NCBI GenBank assembly: GCA_035552155.1
Contig: DASZLX010000031.1
Span: 62,001-126,000, forward strand
Direction of reading: 5' to 3'
DNA length: 64,000 nucleotides
DNA from: DASXHY01 sp035552155
Lineage (GTDB): Bacteria > Verrucomicrobiota > Verrucomicrobiia > Limisphaerales > DASXHY01
This document shows, piece after piece, positions 53,299 to 60,981 of this stretch. The notes beneath the pieces are model-generated. The model was not told the DNA's origin. It was given only the letters and a program-made list of their open reading frames with translations, and did not search any database. How positions within the stretch are numbered: the first letter of the stretch is position 1; each line of letters starts with the position of its first letter. The translations under genes were made by a program, and so were the position numbers.

Positions 53299-53372
53299 GC
53301 GGGCGTAGTTCAATGGTAGAACGGCAGTTTTCCAAACTGCACACGAGGGTTCGATTCCCTCCGCCCGCTCCA
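53299..53372 (+). tRNA. tRNA-Gly(UCC)
   Basis: 74 bases including encoded CCA. The acceptor stem GCGGGCG/CGCCCGC, discriminator U, D loop AGTTCAATGGTAGA, anticodon stem GCAGT/ACTGC with loop TTTCCAA (anticodon UCC, reads GGA), and T arm GAGGGTTCGATTCCCTC all fit. It lies between divergent pyrC and the membrane protein gene. Confidence 0.95.
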
Positions 53373-53508
53373 TTTTACTTCGATTTAAAATTCCATAGCC
53401 ACCCAATAGGAGATGCGCCTGCGGAAAACTTAAAATTCTTATTGCAGACCGAGGCATCGCGACACTTAATAGCGCCGTGGTTAATTTCCAAAGGTGGCAA
53501 GAGCGGGA

Positions 53509-54219
53509 ATGAAAAACAACGCGCGTTGGGTGTTTGGCGCCTGTGTTGCGGGAAGTTTGTTATTCGTCGCAGAATCGCTTCATTTGTGGGGGGCTGCGGA
53601 AATCCAGAGGGATTTTTCCGAAGTGGTTTTTCTCACTATCGCGTGCGCTGTGTGGCTCGCAGTCGCCACCAGGCTTTTTCCCTGGCTGGGCATCAGTTTT
53701 CGCGATGATGCCCTGGAACGGAGTAATTCAGGCGCGCTTGTCGCTCTCGGCGGAGCCATGGTTTCGCTTGCACTGATCTATGTGGGCGGAAGTGTGGGTG
53801 AAGGGCCTTCCTACGCTGAAAACGTTTTCTCCGTGGGCCTGGCCAGCGCGGGGTTTTTCGTGTTTTGGACGGCCTTGGAAATCGGCGGCCGCGTTTCTGT
53901 TTCCATTGCCGAAGAGCGTGATTTGGCTTCGGGCATCCGATTGAGCGGTTTTTTGTTGAGCATTGGATTAGTGCTAGGTCGGGCTGTTGCAGGGGATTGG
54001 CATTCAGCGTCCGAAACAATTCGGGATTTTATCCAGGATGGTTGGCCGGCGGTCGTCTTATGCCTTGTAGCCGTGACAATCGAGCGTTTTATGCGCCCAA
54101 ATCGCCAACATCCTTTTCGCACCTGGCCGAAATATGGATTACTGCCGGTTTTGGTTTATATGGTGCTTGCGGGAGCCTGGCTTCTCCATCTGGGAGCTTG
54201 GGAGGGGATGCATCAATGA
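53509..54219 (+). CDS. DUF350-like membrane protein
   Basis: 236 residues from ATG 53509, preceded by GAGCGGGA. Six or seven hydrophobic segments, arranged as two similar halves; ALERSNSGALVALGGAMVSLALIYVGG and LASGIRLSGFLLSIGLVLGRAVAG resemble the DUF350 repeats of YjfL-type proteins. Its stop overlaps the start of the ATP-grasp gene (ATGA), the usual partner of DUF350 proteins. Confidence 0.75.
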   Translation: MKNNARWVFGACVAGSLLFVAESLHLWGAAEIQRDFSEVVFLTIACAVWLAVATRLFPWLGISFRDDALERSNSGALVALGGAMVSLALIYVGGSVGEGPSYAENVFSVGLASAGFFVFWTALEIGGRVSVSIAEERDLASGIRLSGFLLSIGLVLGRAVAGDWHSASETIRDFIQDGWPAVVLCLVAVTIERFMRPNRQHPFRTWPKYGLLPVLVYMVLAGAWLLHLGAWEGMHQ

Positions 54220-55493
54220 ACGCAATCTCGTCCGTGAGGCTTTTTAAAGCGGATCCTCCGGGCGTGAAAGCGGGAAATGCTTTCGGACTGCGAACGGAAC
54301 TGCCCATCGGTTTGAAGGAATTCTCTGCTCTCCGCCGCCGCGCATTGTTGGAAGGGTGCAAATGGGACCCACAGGTTGGCGATATCAGTACGTTGGCAAC
54401 GTTTCCACTGGTAATGAATGCCGGTGTTTGGAAACGCCTGGCCTTTCAGGCGGAGCGTCTGAGTGCCGAAGCAGTGGCAGCCGAAAATGAAATCTCTCAA
54501 CGGCCGGAGCTGCTGGGAAATCTCGGGCTGCCGCGCGCGTTGCGGCGGGTATTGACCAGCCGGGAACCGTTGACTCCCGCGCCGTGCCGTGTGATGCGGT
54601 TTGATTTCCATCCGACAGTTGAAGGTTGGCGAGTTTCCGAGGTCAACAGCGATGTGCCGGGAGGTTTTAGCGAGGCGTCCCATTTTACCGCTTTGATGGC
54701 TGAACACTTCCCCGGGCTTCGTCCTGCTGGAAACCCGGCCGGTGCCTGGAGCAGAGCAATCGCAACCGCCATCGGCATCGATGGTGTCTGTGCGCTTTTA
54801 TCCGCACCGGGTTTCATGGAGGACCACCAGGTGAACGCCTTTCTGGCTTCTCAACTTCGTAAACAGGGCTGCCACGCCTTTTTGGCGAAACCGGAACAAA
54901 TTCTTTGGCGCAATGGTACCGCCCATCTCAATACGGAGTGGCATCGCGGGCCGTTGAACGGTGTCATAAGGTTCTACCAGGCTGAATGGCTGTCGCGTCT
55001 GCCGCCACGGTGTGAGTGGAAATATTTTTTTCGCGGTGGCAAAACGCCGGTTCTCAATCCCGCGCTATCAGTGATATCAGAAAGCAAACGTTTCCCACTG
55101 ACCTGGCAGGCTCTGGCTGTGAAGCTACCGGTTTGGCGCGAGCTACTGCCGCGTACCTGTGATCCGCGCGACGTGCCCTGGGAAAGCGATGAAAGGTGGC
55201 TGCTAAAAACTGCCTTGTGCAATAACGGTGATACCGTCTGCATCCGGGAACTGATGAAGCCATCTGATTGGTTTCGCACGCGGCTCGCGGTTCGCATTTT
55301 TCCGGGTCAATGGCTGGCTCAGGGGCGTTTTGAATCGGTGCCCGTGCCCACTCCGGCCGGCCCACGCCACGTGTGCGTTGGTGTTTATACTGTGAATGGA
55401 GCGGCGGCCGGCGCCTACGCCAGGTTATCGGAAAAGACTGTGATTGATTTTTCAGCAACGGATGTAGCGCTCCTGATCGACGACCATGCATAA
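54216..55493 (+). CDS. Glutathionylspermidine-synthase-like pre-ATP-grasp protein
   Basis: 425 residues from ATG 54216. RVMRFDFHPTVEGWRVSEVNSDVPGGFSEA is the characteristic pre-ATP-grasp/ATP-grasp region, with DERWLLKTALCNNGDTVC and FPGQWLAQGRFESVPVPTPAGPRHVCVG forming the C-terminal ATP-binding part. Such enzymes join an amine to a peptide carboxylate using ATP; the substrate here is unknown. Translationally coupled to the flanking genes on both sides. Confidence 0.85.
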   Translation: MNAISSVRLFKADPPGVKAGNAFGLRTELPIGLKEFSALRRRALLEGCKWDPQVGDISTLATFPLVMNAGVWKRLAFQAERLSAEAVAAENEISQRPELLGNLGLPRALRRVLTSREPLTPAPCRVMRFDFHPTVEGWRVSEVNSDVPGGFSEASHFTALMAEHFPGLRPAGNPAGAWSRAIATAIGIDGVCALLSAPGFMEDHQVNAFLASQLRKQGCHAFLAKPEQILWRNGTAHLNTEWHRGPLNGVIRFYQAEWLSRLPPRCEWKYFFRGGKTPVLNPALSVISESKRFPLTWQALAVKLPVWRELLPRTCDPRDVPWESDERWLLKTALCNNGDTVCIRELMKPSDWFRTRLAVRIFPGQWLAQGRFESVPVPTPAGPRHVCVGVYTVNGAAAGAYARLSEKTVIDFSATDVALLIDDHA

Positions 55494-56268
55494 TGACCAA
55501 CTCTTTTTAATTTGGGCGCCCGATGAATCTCCCTGGTCGCGTTGGGCAAAGCCTGTGCTGTTCTCGCATATCGACGCGGCTCCGCCAATAGCGCCAGCTC
55601 GTGATTCGACCGTCGACATGACCTGGTTGCCGTCTTCGAATTCTGAGGTGGCGCTCGTCCTCGACCTGCCGGGCGCGGAAGGGGTCAATGCCGGAGTTGC
55701 CGCTGCATCGTGCGGCTACCGTCCGGTGCCCTTATATAACGCCGTGCCCTCGCCGTTTTTCGCCGACGTTTTGAGCGCACCCGCAGTGGGAGCGGTCGCG
55801 GAGGTAGATCTCCTGCCGGTCCTCGGCGCACTCAAAAACACCTCGCTTCAACTCGCGGAATTATCGCTGCCCTCGAATGCACCACCCGCTTTTCTGCTCG
55901 ATTCAAATCGGCACGGCAGCGGGCTCACAGTGAAGCCGGGAGAATTCGATAACCGTTCTATTTGTTTTACGACAGATTTTCCCTCTGCCAATTTTATGCT
56001 GGCAAACGGAATTCGGCGGGTGTTGGTGATTCAAAGGAGCCGGATTGAACCGCTGTCGGATCTGGCTTATGTGCTTCGCCGATGGCAGGATGGAGGGATC
56101 GCTTTGCAGCGCGCGCAGGTTGATTTTTCAGCAGCCCCACAGCCTTTCGAAATCAGGAAACCATCGTGGTACGGCGCCATGTTTCAGCGCGCGCTGGCGG
56201 CGGTGGGGTTGCGACGGGCTGGTTCCTGCGGGTTTGGTGCCTGGGTCGCAACCTCTGCTGGCGGTTGA
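55486..56268 (+). CDS. Unknown protein, third gene of the DUF350/ATP-grasp operon
   Basis: 260 residues, overlapping the ATP-grasp gene by 8 bases. Opens with FLIWAPDESPWSRWAKPVLFSH and continues with VALVLDLPGAEGVNAGVAAASCGYRPVPLYNAVPS and PPAFLLDSNRHG. No signal peptide or membrane segment. I do not recognise a family; its tight coupling suggests a partner in the same unknown reaction. Confidence 0.8.
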   Translation: MHNDQLFLIWAPDESPWSRWAKPVLFSHIDAAPPIAPARDSTVDMTWLPSSNSEVALVLDLPGAEGVNAGVAAASCGYRPVPLYNAVPSPFFADVLSAPAVGAVAEVDLLPVLGALKNTSLQLAELSLPSNAPPAFLLDSNRHGSGLTVKPGEFDNRSICFTTDFPSANFMLANGIRRVLVIQRSRIEPLSDLAYVLRRWQDGGIALQRAQVDFSAAPQPFEIRKPSWYGAMFQRALAAVGLRRAGSCGFGAWVATSAGG

Positions 56269-56389
56269 GGGCCGCCCTCCCAGCACGTCCGATTTCCTTT
56301 TTTCCGAAACATCTTCCGAAAAGTTCTTGTTAGCGCAACCAAAGCGAACTTCGGTATATATGAGTGGGGCTAATAGTTATTTCGATGGC

Positions 56390-56464
56390 GAAAGATTTCT
56401 ATTTCCCGCCGTATTACTTCCAGAGACCTATAGACCAACGAGGGACGAGAATAACCTTATGATT
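56390..56464. repeat. 75-bp direct repeat, left copy
   Basis: Starts GAAAGATTTCTATTTCCCGC and shares a 25-base block (56422-56446) identically with 59295-59319. Both copies have the same orientation and flank the adhesin gene. One frame encodes AVLLPETYRPTRDENNLMI in this copy. Confidence 0.8.
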
Positions 56465-56482
56465 GGCATATTCCATTGCGCG

Positions 56483-58951
56483 CTATTGCCTGGCGGCGCT
56501 TAACAACTCTTCGAGCTTCGCCAGACGCTCCTTCAATTCTTCGTTGTCGGCATCGCGGCGTTTCAATTCCGTTTCGAGCCTTTCTGTGCGCTCCTCCAAT
56601 TTCTGATTCAACCCCTGAATCGCCGCCAGCGCCACGCCGCCTTCATCCACAGTGGCAATATGTTTTTCGTCCGTGCCCAGGCCGAACGCGGCCCGGAAAT
56701 CCTGCGCCATCGGGCCGAGATGTTCGCTGGCCTTGTCCTCCTTGAAATTCCAGCGAGTGATCGGCAGCGCGGCGACCTTGTCCAGCACGTCGCGGGGGCT
56801 GACGTCGCTGAAGTTTTCCTTGATGTTGCGGTCGCTGGAAGGATTGAAACTGGTCGCATAGACGTTGCCGGTGTAATCGATCCTCATCCGCTCGGTCACG
56901 TTCCAAAAGCCCAACTCCGGTGTTGAGCCGGGGCTGACATCCATTTCCCAAAAGGGATACCCAGTTACGTTCATACGGAGACGCGTGTAATCGCTGGGTG
57001 TGTTCTGCGAGATATGCAACTCCGGCGAGCTGCTTGCCGAAGCGACGTGAAGCTGGCTGTCAGGCGCGTTGGTGCCGATGCCAACGCCTCCGTCGGCATG
57101 GATTAGGAATTGGTTTCGTGCGGTTGAGGCAAAGTGCACCGATGTGTTGCCGTCGCTCCAAACGAAGGTATTGTCGTGGTTGGCCTCCGCGGTAACACCG
57201 GCTGCCAGGCTGCCCGAACCTGCCGCGGTATTTTCCGCGCCACCTGGCACCGTGGAATATACGCCAGCGGCGGTGTTGAGGGCGCCTCCGCCAACACTAC
57301 AGGCATCAGCAGCGGAGTTTCCGTTTCCTCCACTCACGGTCGCCTCAATGCCGCTGGTGGAATTTCCAGTGCCTCCACCGATCACGTCGTAACTGCCGTC
57401 GGCCTGATTTTGAATTCCGCCGCCGATGGTGGCAAACGTCGCTCCAACGCTGATCAGGTTGTTGGAGCCGCCGCCAATGAAAGATCCGTTGGCGCCTGCT
57501 CCGATGGCATTAAAGTAACCACTACCGATGCCTGCACTTATGGCCGAGGTTCCGATCACGTTATTAAAACCACCGCTGATGGCGGAGCCGGACGCATTGG
57601 GTAGGACCACGTTTTGGTAACCTCCAGCGACGACAGAGTATCCTGTGTTGGTCTGGATTTGGTTTTCAAAACCTCCGCCGATCAAGCCAAACCATGCGCC
57701 AGACTGAAGCAGGTTTCCTTCTCCACCAACAATGGCACCGCCATTAACGTTTGCTTGAATAAGGTTGAGGGCGCCTCCGCCAATGAATGAATACACTGAG
57801 GTGAGGAGGCTGTTATGAGATCCCCCGCCGATGAAACCATACTGCCCGGAGTTGGTGTTGTTTTCGCCGCCACCAATGAATGAAACGGGGCCGCTGGCAA
57901 CGCTGGAGTTGCCGCCGGCGATTGCGGAATAATCCCCCGCAGCGAGATTGTATTGGCCGCCGCCCACCGCCGTCTCCAGGCCGCTGGCGGTATTGAAAGC
58001 GCCGCCGGCGACGGTCGTGGAATTGCTGGTGCTGTTGTTGAAAAAGCCGCCGCCGATCGTCGCCGCGCCGCCACTGCTGACATTCGCATGGCCGCCGCCG
58101 ACGGTGGCATCCAGTCCGCTGCTGGTGTTGCCCAGGCCGCCGCCGACCGTCCCAAAATCTCCGGACACGATATTCGTTGAAATCTCGTTGAAATAGTTGG
58201 CCCCGCCGCCGCCGCCGATGGTGGCGCCATAGACGCCATTTGAAATCAGGTTGACGGGCGATCCGCCCAGCACATTGACGATGTTTGAGTGGGATGTGTC
58301 GTTCACCGTCGGTTCCAAATGAAACGCGCGCAGATTGTTGACGCGCAGGTTCAATGATTGGTTGTCCACCGTGCCGAGAAAGTTGGTGGCGGCACTCGTG
58401 CCGGAATTACCGGCCGCTTTCCAGAAATTGGAACTGCCCAGGCCATTGAGAGTGGCGGCGTTTACATTCGCCACGTTCGCCCCGTTGCCGCTGAAGCTGC
58501 CGGAAAAACTGTTGTTGGCATTATTCAACGTCACCGCGTTGCCATAGGCGCCCGCAGCGAGGCCACCGGAAACCACGCTGGCCGCGGTGATCGCGTAGGG
58601 CGTGGGTGTGAGCATTTGGCGCGGATTCAATGTGACAAAACTTGCGCCGCCATTCGTTCGCACGCCAATCTCCAGCCAGCGATCCGCTCCGGGAAACTGG
58701 TTGCCAAAATCAAGCGAGACGATAAACAGTCCATTGCTCACGGGGGTGGCGGTGTTGGTAAGAATGGGTCCTTGCGAACTGCCGCCTATATTTCCGGCAT
58801 AGACCCCGAAACGCAGGTCGTAGCTGCCATTGGCCGGATTGCTCCCATCCAGGAGTTGGCCTTGATAAGTGAAAGCCGTGCCTTGGGCACGAAGATTCAC
58901 GTTGAAGTTGAGCACCATGGCCGGCAGGAGAAGCAACGCATATTTTTTCAT
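56483..58951 (-). CDS. Large repeat-rich adhesin with S74 chaperone domain
   Basis: 822 residues. Signal peptide (cleavage after RAQ at about 24). The beginning has a FTYQGQLLDGSNPANGSYDL domain common in verrucomicrobial secreted proteins. Residues about 245-630 are some 20 imperfect repeats of about 16 residues built on IGGGxxNxxSG, resembling the YadA head. SDRNIKENFSDVSP near residue 710 is the Ser-Asp site of the peptidase S74 intramolecular chaperone, which cuts itself off after trimerisation. A coiled coil (770-822) follows. A trimeric surface fibre is likely. Confidence 0.88.
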   Translation of the reverse strand: MKKYALLLLPAMVLNFNVNLRAQGTAFTYQGQLLDGSNPANGSYDLRFGVYAGNIGGSSQGPILTNTATPVSNGLFIVSLDFGNQFPGADRWLEIGVRTNGGASFVTLNPRQMLTPTPYAITAASVVSGGLAAGAYGNAVTLNNANNSFSGSFSGNGANVANVNAATLNGLGSSNFWKAAGNSGTSAATNFLGTVDNQSLNLRVNNLRAFHLEPTVNDTSHSNIVNVLGGSPVNLISNGVYGATIGGGGGANYFNEISTNIVSGDFGTVGGGLGNTSSGLDATVGGGHANVSSGGAATIGGGFFNNSTSNSTTVAGGAFNTASGLETAVGGGQYNLAAGDYSAIAGGNSSVASGPVSFIGGGENNTNSGQYGFIGGGSHNSLLTSVYSFIGGGALNLIQANVNGGAIVGGEGNLLQSGAWFGLIGGGFENQIQTNTGYSVVAGGYQNVVLPNASGSAISGGFNNVIGTSAISAGIGSGYFNAIGAGANGSFIGGGSNNLISVGATFATIGGGIQNQADGSYDVIGGGTGNSTSGIEATVSGGNGNSAADACSVGGGALNTAAGVYSTVPGGAENTAAGSGSLAAGVTAEANHDNTFVWSDGNTSVHFASTARNQFLIHADGGVGIGTNAPDSQLHVASASSSPELHISQNTPSDYTRLRMNVTGYPFWEMDVSPGSTPELGFWNVTERMRIDYTGNVYATSFNPSSDRNIKENFSDVSPRDVLDKVAALPITRWNFKEDKASEHLGPMAQDFRAAFGLGTDEKHIATVDEGGVALAAIQGLNQKLEERTERLETELKRRDADNEELKERLAKLEELLSAARQ

Positions 58952-59261
58952 AGGCTTGAATAAATATTGTTAATTGCGAACTTCGAATCCTTGCATAAGC
59001 TTCGCTAAAGTCGAGAATAAATCGCAGTTAAAGCACAAAATAGTCCCCACAGTGCTACGCTTTGTAAGAGTTGATTCATGCTTATTCTCCGGACGCTCTA
59101 TCTCATCATTGGTAAATTCGTATTTTTCCTGAACCGTGCCGTTAAATGGTGTGAAGGAGCGCAGTGAGCTCGTATCGCGTTGGGGCCTTCAAGGAGTCAT
59201 CAGCGTGGTAATTCTGCCTCGACACGGTGTATTCGCGCATCTAATAATTGATTTTTACCCC
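58952..59261. other. Adhesin upstream region, no gene seen
   Basis: About 310 bases between the adhesin start and the right direct repeat. AT-richer than the surroundings. It presumably contains the adhesin promoter. No clear terminator or RNA. Confidence 0.45.
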
Positions 59262-59336
59262 GAAAGATTTCCATTTAAACGCCGTATTACTCCAAGAGAC
59301 CTATAGACCAACGAGGGACAACAACAACCTTATGAT
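59262..59336. repeat. 75-bp direct repeat, right copy
   Basis: Begins GAAAGATTTCCATTTAAACG; see left copy at 56390-56464. Here one frame reads AVLLQETYRPTRDNNNLMI. Confidence 0.8.
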
Positions 59337-59541
59337 AAACGGTACTTTGGGGCAAACCCCTGTGGTAGCTCCTGCTCCGGCAGGATGCGAATATCCTTAT
59401 GGCGAAGGCATTCGGTTTGACGAGGATGCCTGGACGCCGGAGGAAGAGGAAATGGAAGTCATCAAACGCAAAATTCTGGAAAAGCTGCTGGTGCGGCTGG
59501 CGCCGGGAAGCGCCGCGCGAACGTCCCGGACTGCCTGCTAG
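59332..59541 (+). CDS. Possible small acidic protein
   Basis: If started at the ATG at 59332 (MINGTLGQTPVVAPAPAG) it encodes 69 residues with GIRFDEDAWTPEEEEMEVIKRKILEKLLVRLA, a helical acidic segment. It may start in the direct repeat further upstream. Weakly supported; could be noise. Confidence 0.3.
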   Translation: MINGTLGQTPVVAPAPAGCEYPYGEGIRFDEDAWTPEEEEMEVIKRKILEKLLVRLAPGSAARTSRTAC

Positions 59542-59570
59542 CTTCGGCGAAACAACAGCCGGGCGCGCCG

Positions 59571-60050
59571 TCACCACACCTTGAGGATGTGATATTTCAG
59601 GATGGGTGCGCCCGGCTTGGCCGACCAACGCTGGCCCGCCTTTTTTCCGATCAGGTTCTGGCCCATCGGAGATTGGGGCGTGACGACTACAATTTCCTCG
59701 CCGTCAAATTGGACCTCCAACCCGCCGCTTTTGGGTCCGATGAAATACAGGGCAGGGGAGCCGTCGGCGTCGAGTTTTACCACCGCCGTTAAATCGATTA
59801 ATTCGCTCGGGCCGAAATCCCGCAGCGGCAACGATTGGTAAAGCTTGATGGCATCGAGGATTTCCCGGGCCTGGCGGGCCTGGCCGCCGGCGAGGTAGGC
59901 CGCTTCGAGGCCGCGTGTGTCGTATTTGCTTTCCGCCCGGCTGCTTTCGTGAGTCGCCTCGACGTGAGACGCTCGCGCTGCCCTTTCAAGAACGGCGAGG
60001 TTCTCGTTCAGGCGCGCCACAATTTGTTTTAACAACAAAGTTTTATTCAT
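59571..60050 (-). CDS. GreA/GreB-like transcript cleavage factor
   Basis: 159 residues. An N-terminal helical coiled coil (about 1-75, LLKQIVARLNENLAVLERAAR) and a C-terminal FKBP-like domain (VTPQSPMGQNLIGKKAGQRW, near 125-144) give the GreA/GreB/Rnk architecture. The acidic tip residues of authentic Gre factors are not evident, so it may be a Gre-like regulator rather than a true cleavage factor. Confidence 0.85.
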   Translation of the reverse strand: MNKTLLLKQIVARLNENLAVLERAARASHVEATHESSRAESKYDTRGLEAAYLAGGQARQAREILDAIKLYQSLPLRDFGPSELIDLTAVVKLDADGSPALYFIGPKSGGLEVQFDGEEIVVVTPQSPMGQNLIGKKAGQRWSAKPGAPILKYHILKVW

Positions 60051-60077
60051 GGGACGAGGATGACTTTTGGGACGGGT

Positions 60078-60449
60078 TCAACCTCCGGCGAAAACGGGCT
60101 GAAAGCCGGCGGCAATGAGAATGCGCGCGGCTTCATCGCGTTTGTCGCCTTGAATTTCAATCCGCCCGTCCTTCACGGTGCCGCCGGTTCCGCAGGCTTT
60201 CTGGATTTGTTTCGCGAGTTTTTCTTTTTCCGGCAAACCGATCCCAACGAAATTGGCGATGACCGTCACCGTCTTGCCGCCGCGATGCGCCGTTTGGCGG
60301 AGGATATCGACCCGGCCGCGTTTTTTCTTCGGCGCCGGCGCGGACTGGGTCGGGGAAGTTGCGGGCAGGCCTGCGCTGCTCAAATTGGAGAAAGGTGTTT
60401 GGGCCCAAGGCTGGTTGTCACCGCTCGGAACAGGTTTTTTTCCGCTCAT
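60078..60449 (-). CDS. SUI1/YciH-family translation factor
   Basis: 123 residues. A proline/lysine-rich N terminus is followed by the SUI1 (eIF1-like) domain at about 45-123: RQTAHRGGKTVTVIANFVGIG, KACGTGGTVKDGRIEIQGD and RILIAAGF. Bacterial YciH-type proteins resemble eIF1 and affect start-codon selection under stress. 27 bases upstream of the Gre-like gene, same strand. Confidence 0.92.
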   Translation of the reverse strand: MSGKKPVPSGDNQPWAQTPFSNLSSAGLPATSPTQSAPAPKKKRGRVDILRQTAHRGGKTVTVIANFVGIGLPEKEKLAKQIQKACGTGGTVKDGRIEIQGDKRDEAARILIAAGFQPVFAGG

Positions 60450-60505
60450 GACACAGTTTATTTGCCCGGGGCGCCGCGCGCATCAAGAAACTTTGGAGTG
60501 TATTT

Positions 60506-60638
60506 TGGTGGGGGCCGGCGCGCTTGCGCCGTCCGCGCCGCGTTCAACGGCGCAACGTGGGGCATGATTCGCGCCATCGGCTCGCGGATTCCGCCCGCTG
60601 ATACGCGGGCGGAGACACCGCAGCGCGGTGTCCCTACC
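60506..60638. repeat. Dispersed palindromic repeat, family A, copy 3
   Basis: Contains CGGCGCAACGTGGG (60548-60561) as in copy 1 and ends in GACACCGCAGCGCGGTGTCCCTACC-like sequence, with nested palindromes such as CCGCCCGCTGATACGCGGGCGG. Confidence 0.65.
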
Positions 60639-60981
60639 AATTTATGGCGTCCGCTCCAGGGCGGACGCATCTTAATTTTTTAGCACGATGTTTCGTTGGA
60701 CATTTGGTTTGACATGAGAATCATCACAATTAAATGCGCCTACCCATTTGCCCCTATTTCAAATGGGTAGGCGATACTTTTTGAGCTGCAGTATCTTGAG
60801 CGCTTGTCACAGTTTTTGCATGTGCTATTTCCGCGGCTTTGGCAAGTAAGCCAAGGGATCATGTAAGCCACTGGATTAATTGTTAAATTAATAATCTCAG
60901 AGGAGTTTTTGGGAAACAAATGCGTCCGCGCCGTCGCCACTGGCCACATTGCTTTTCAATTGGTAAATTATTTCACAGGCA
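60639..60981. other. Upstream region of the DUF455/ATP-grasp gene
   Basis: AT-rich. At 60804-60820 TTGTCACAGTTTTTGCA (complement TGCAAAAACTGTGACAA) resembles the two 23-bp motifs of the two-component locus, but the spacing is one base longer. A CCCATTTG/CAAATGGG inverted repeat lies at 60736-60768. No gene seen. Confidence 0.35.

Noticed and set aside
53140..53457. N-terminal extension of dihydroorotase
   Set aside because: The extra 106 codons run through the tRNA-Gly gene in antisense; the ATG at 53139 begins the standard dihydroorotase N terminus.
56045..56503. 152-codon plus-strand frame ending after the left direct repeat
   Set aside because: Overlaps the unknown 260-residue gene in another frame. 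Only the repeat-encoded AVLLPETYRPTRD part looks protein-like, so it is treated as a repeat remnant.
60804..60820. Third copy of the two-component operator motif
   Set aside because: The halves TGCAAA and TGTGACAA are present on the minus strand, but the spacing is one base longer and the outer bases do not match; recorded only as a weak resemblance.
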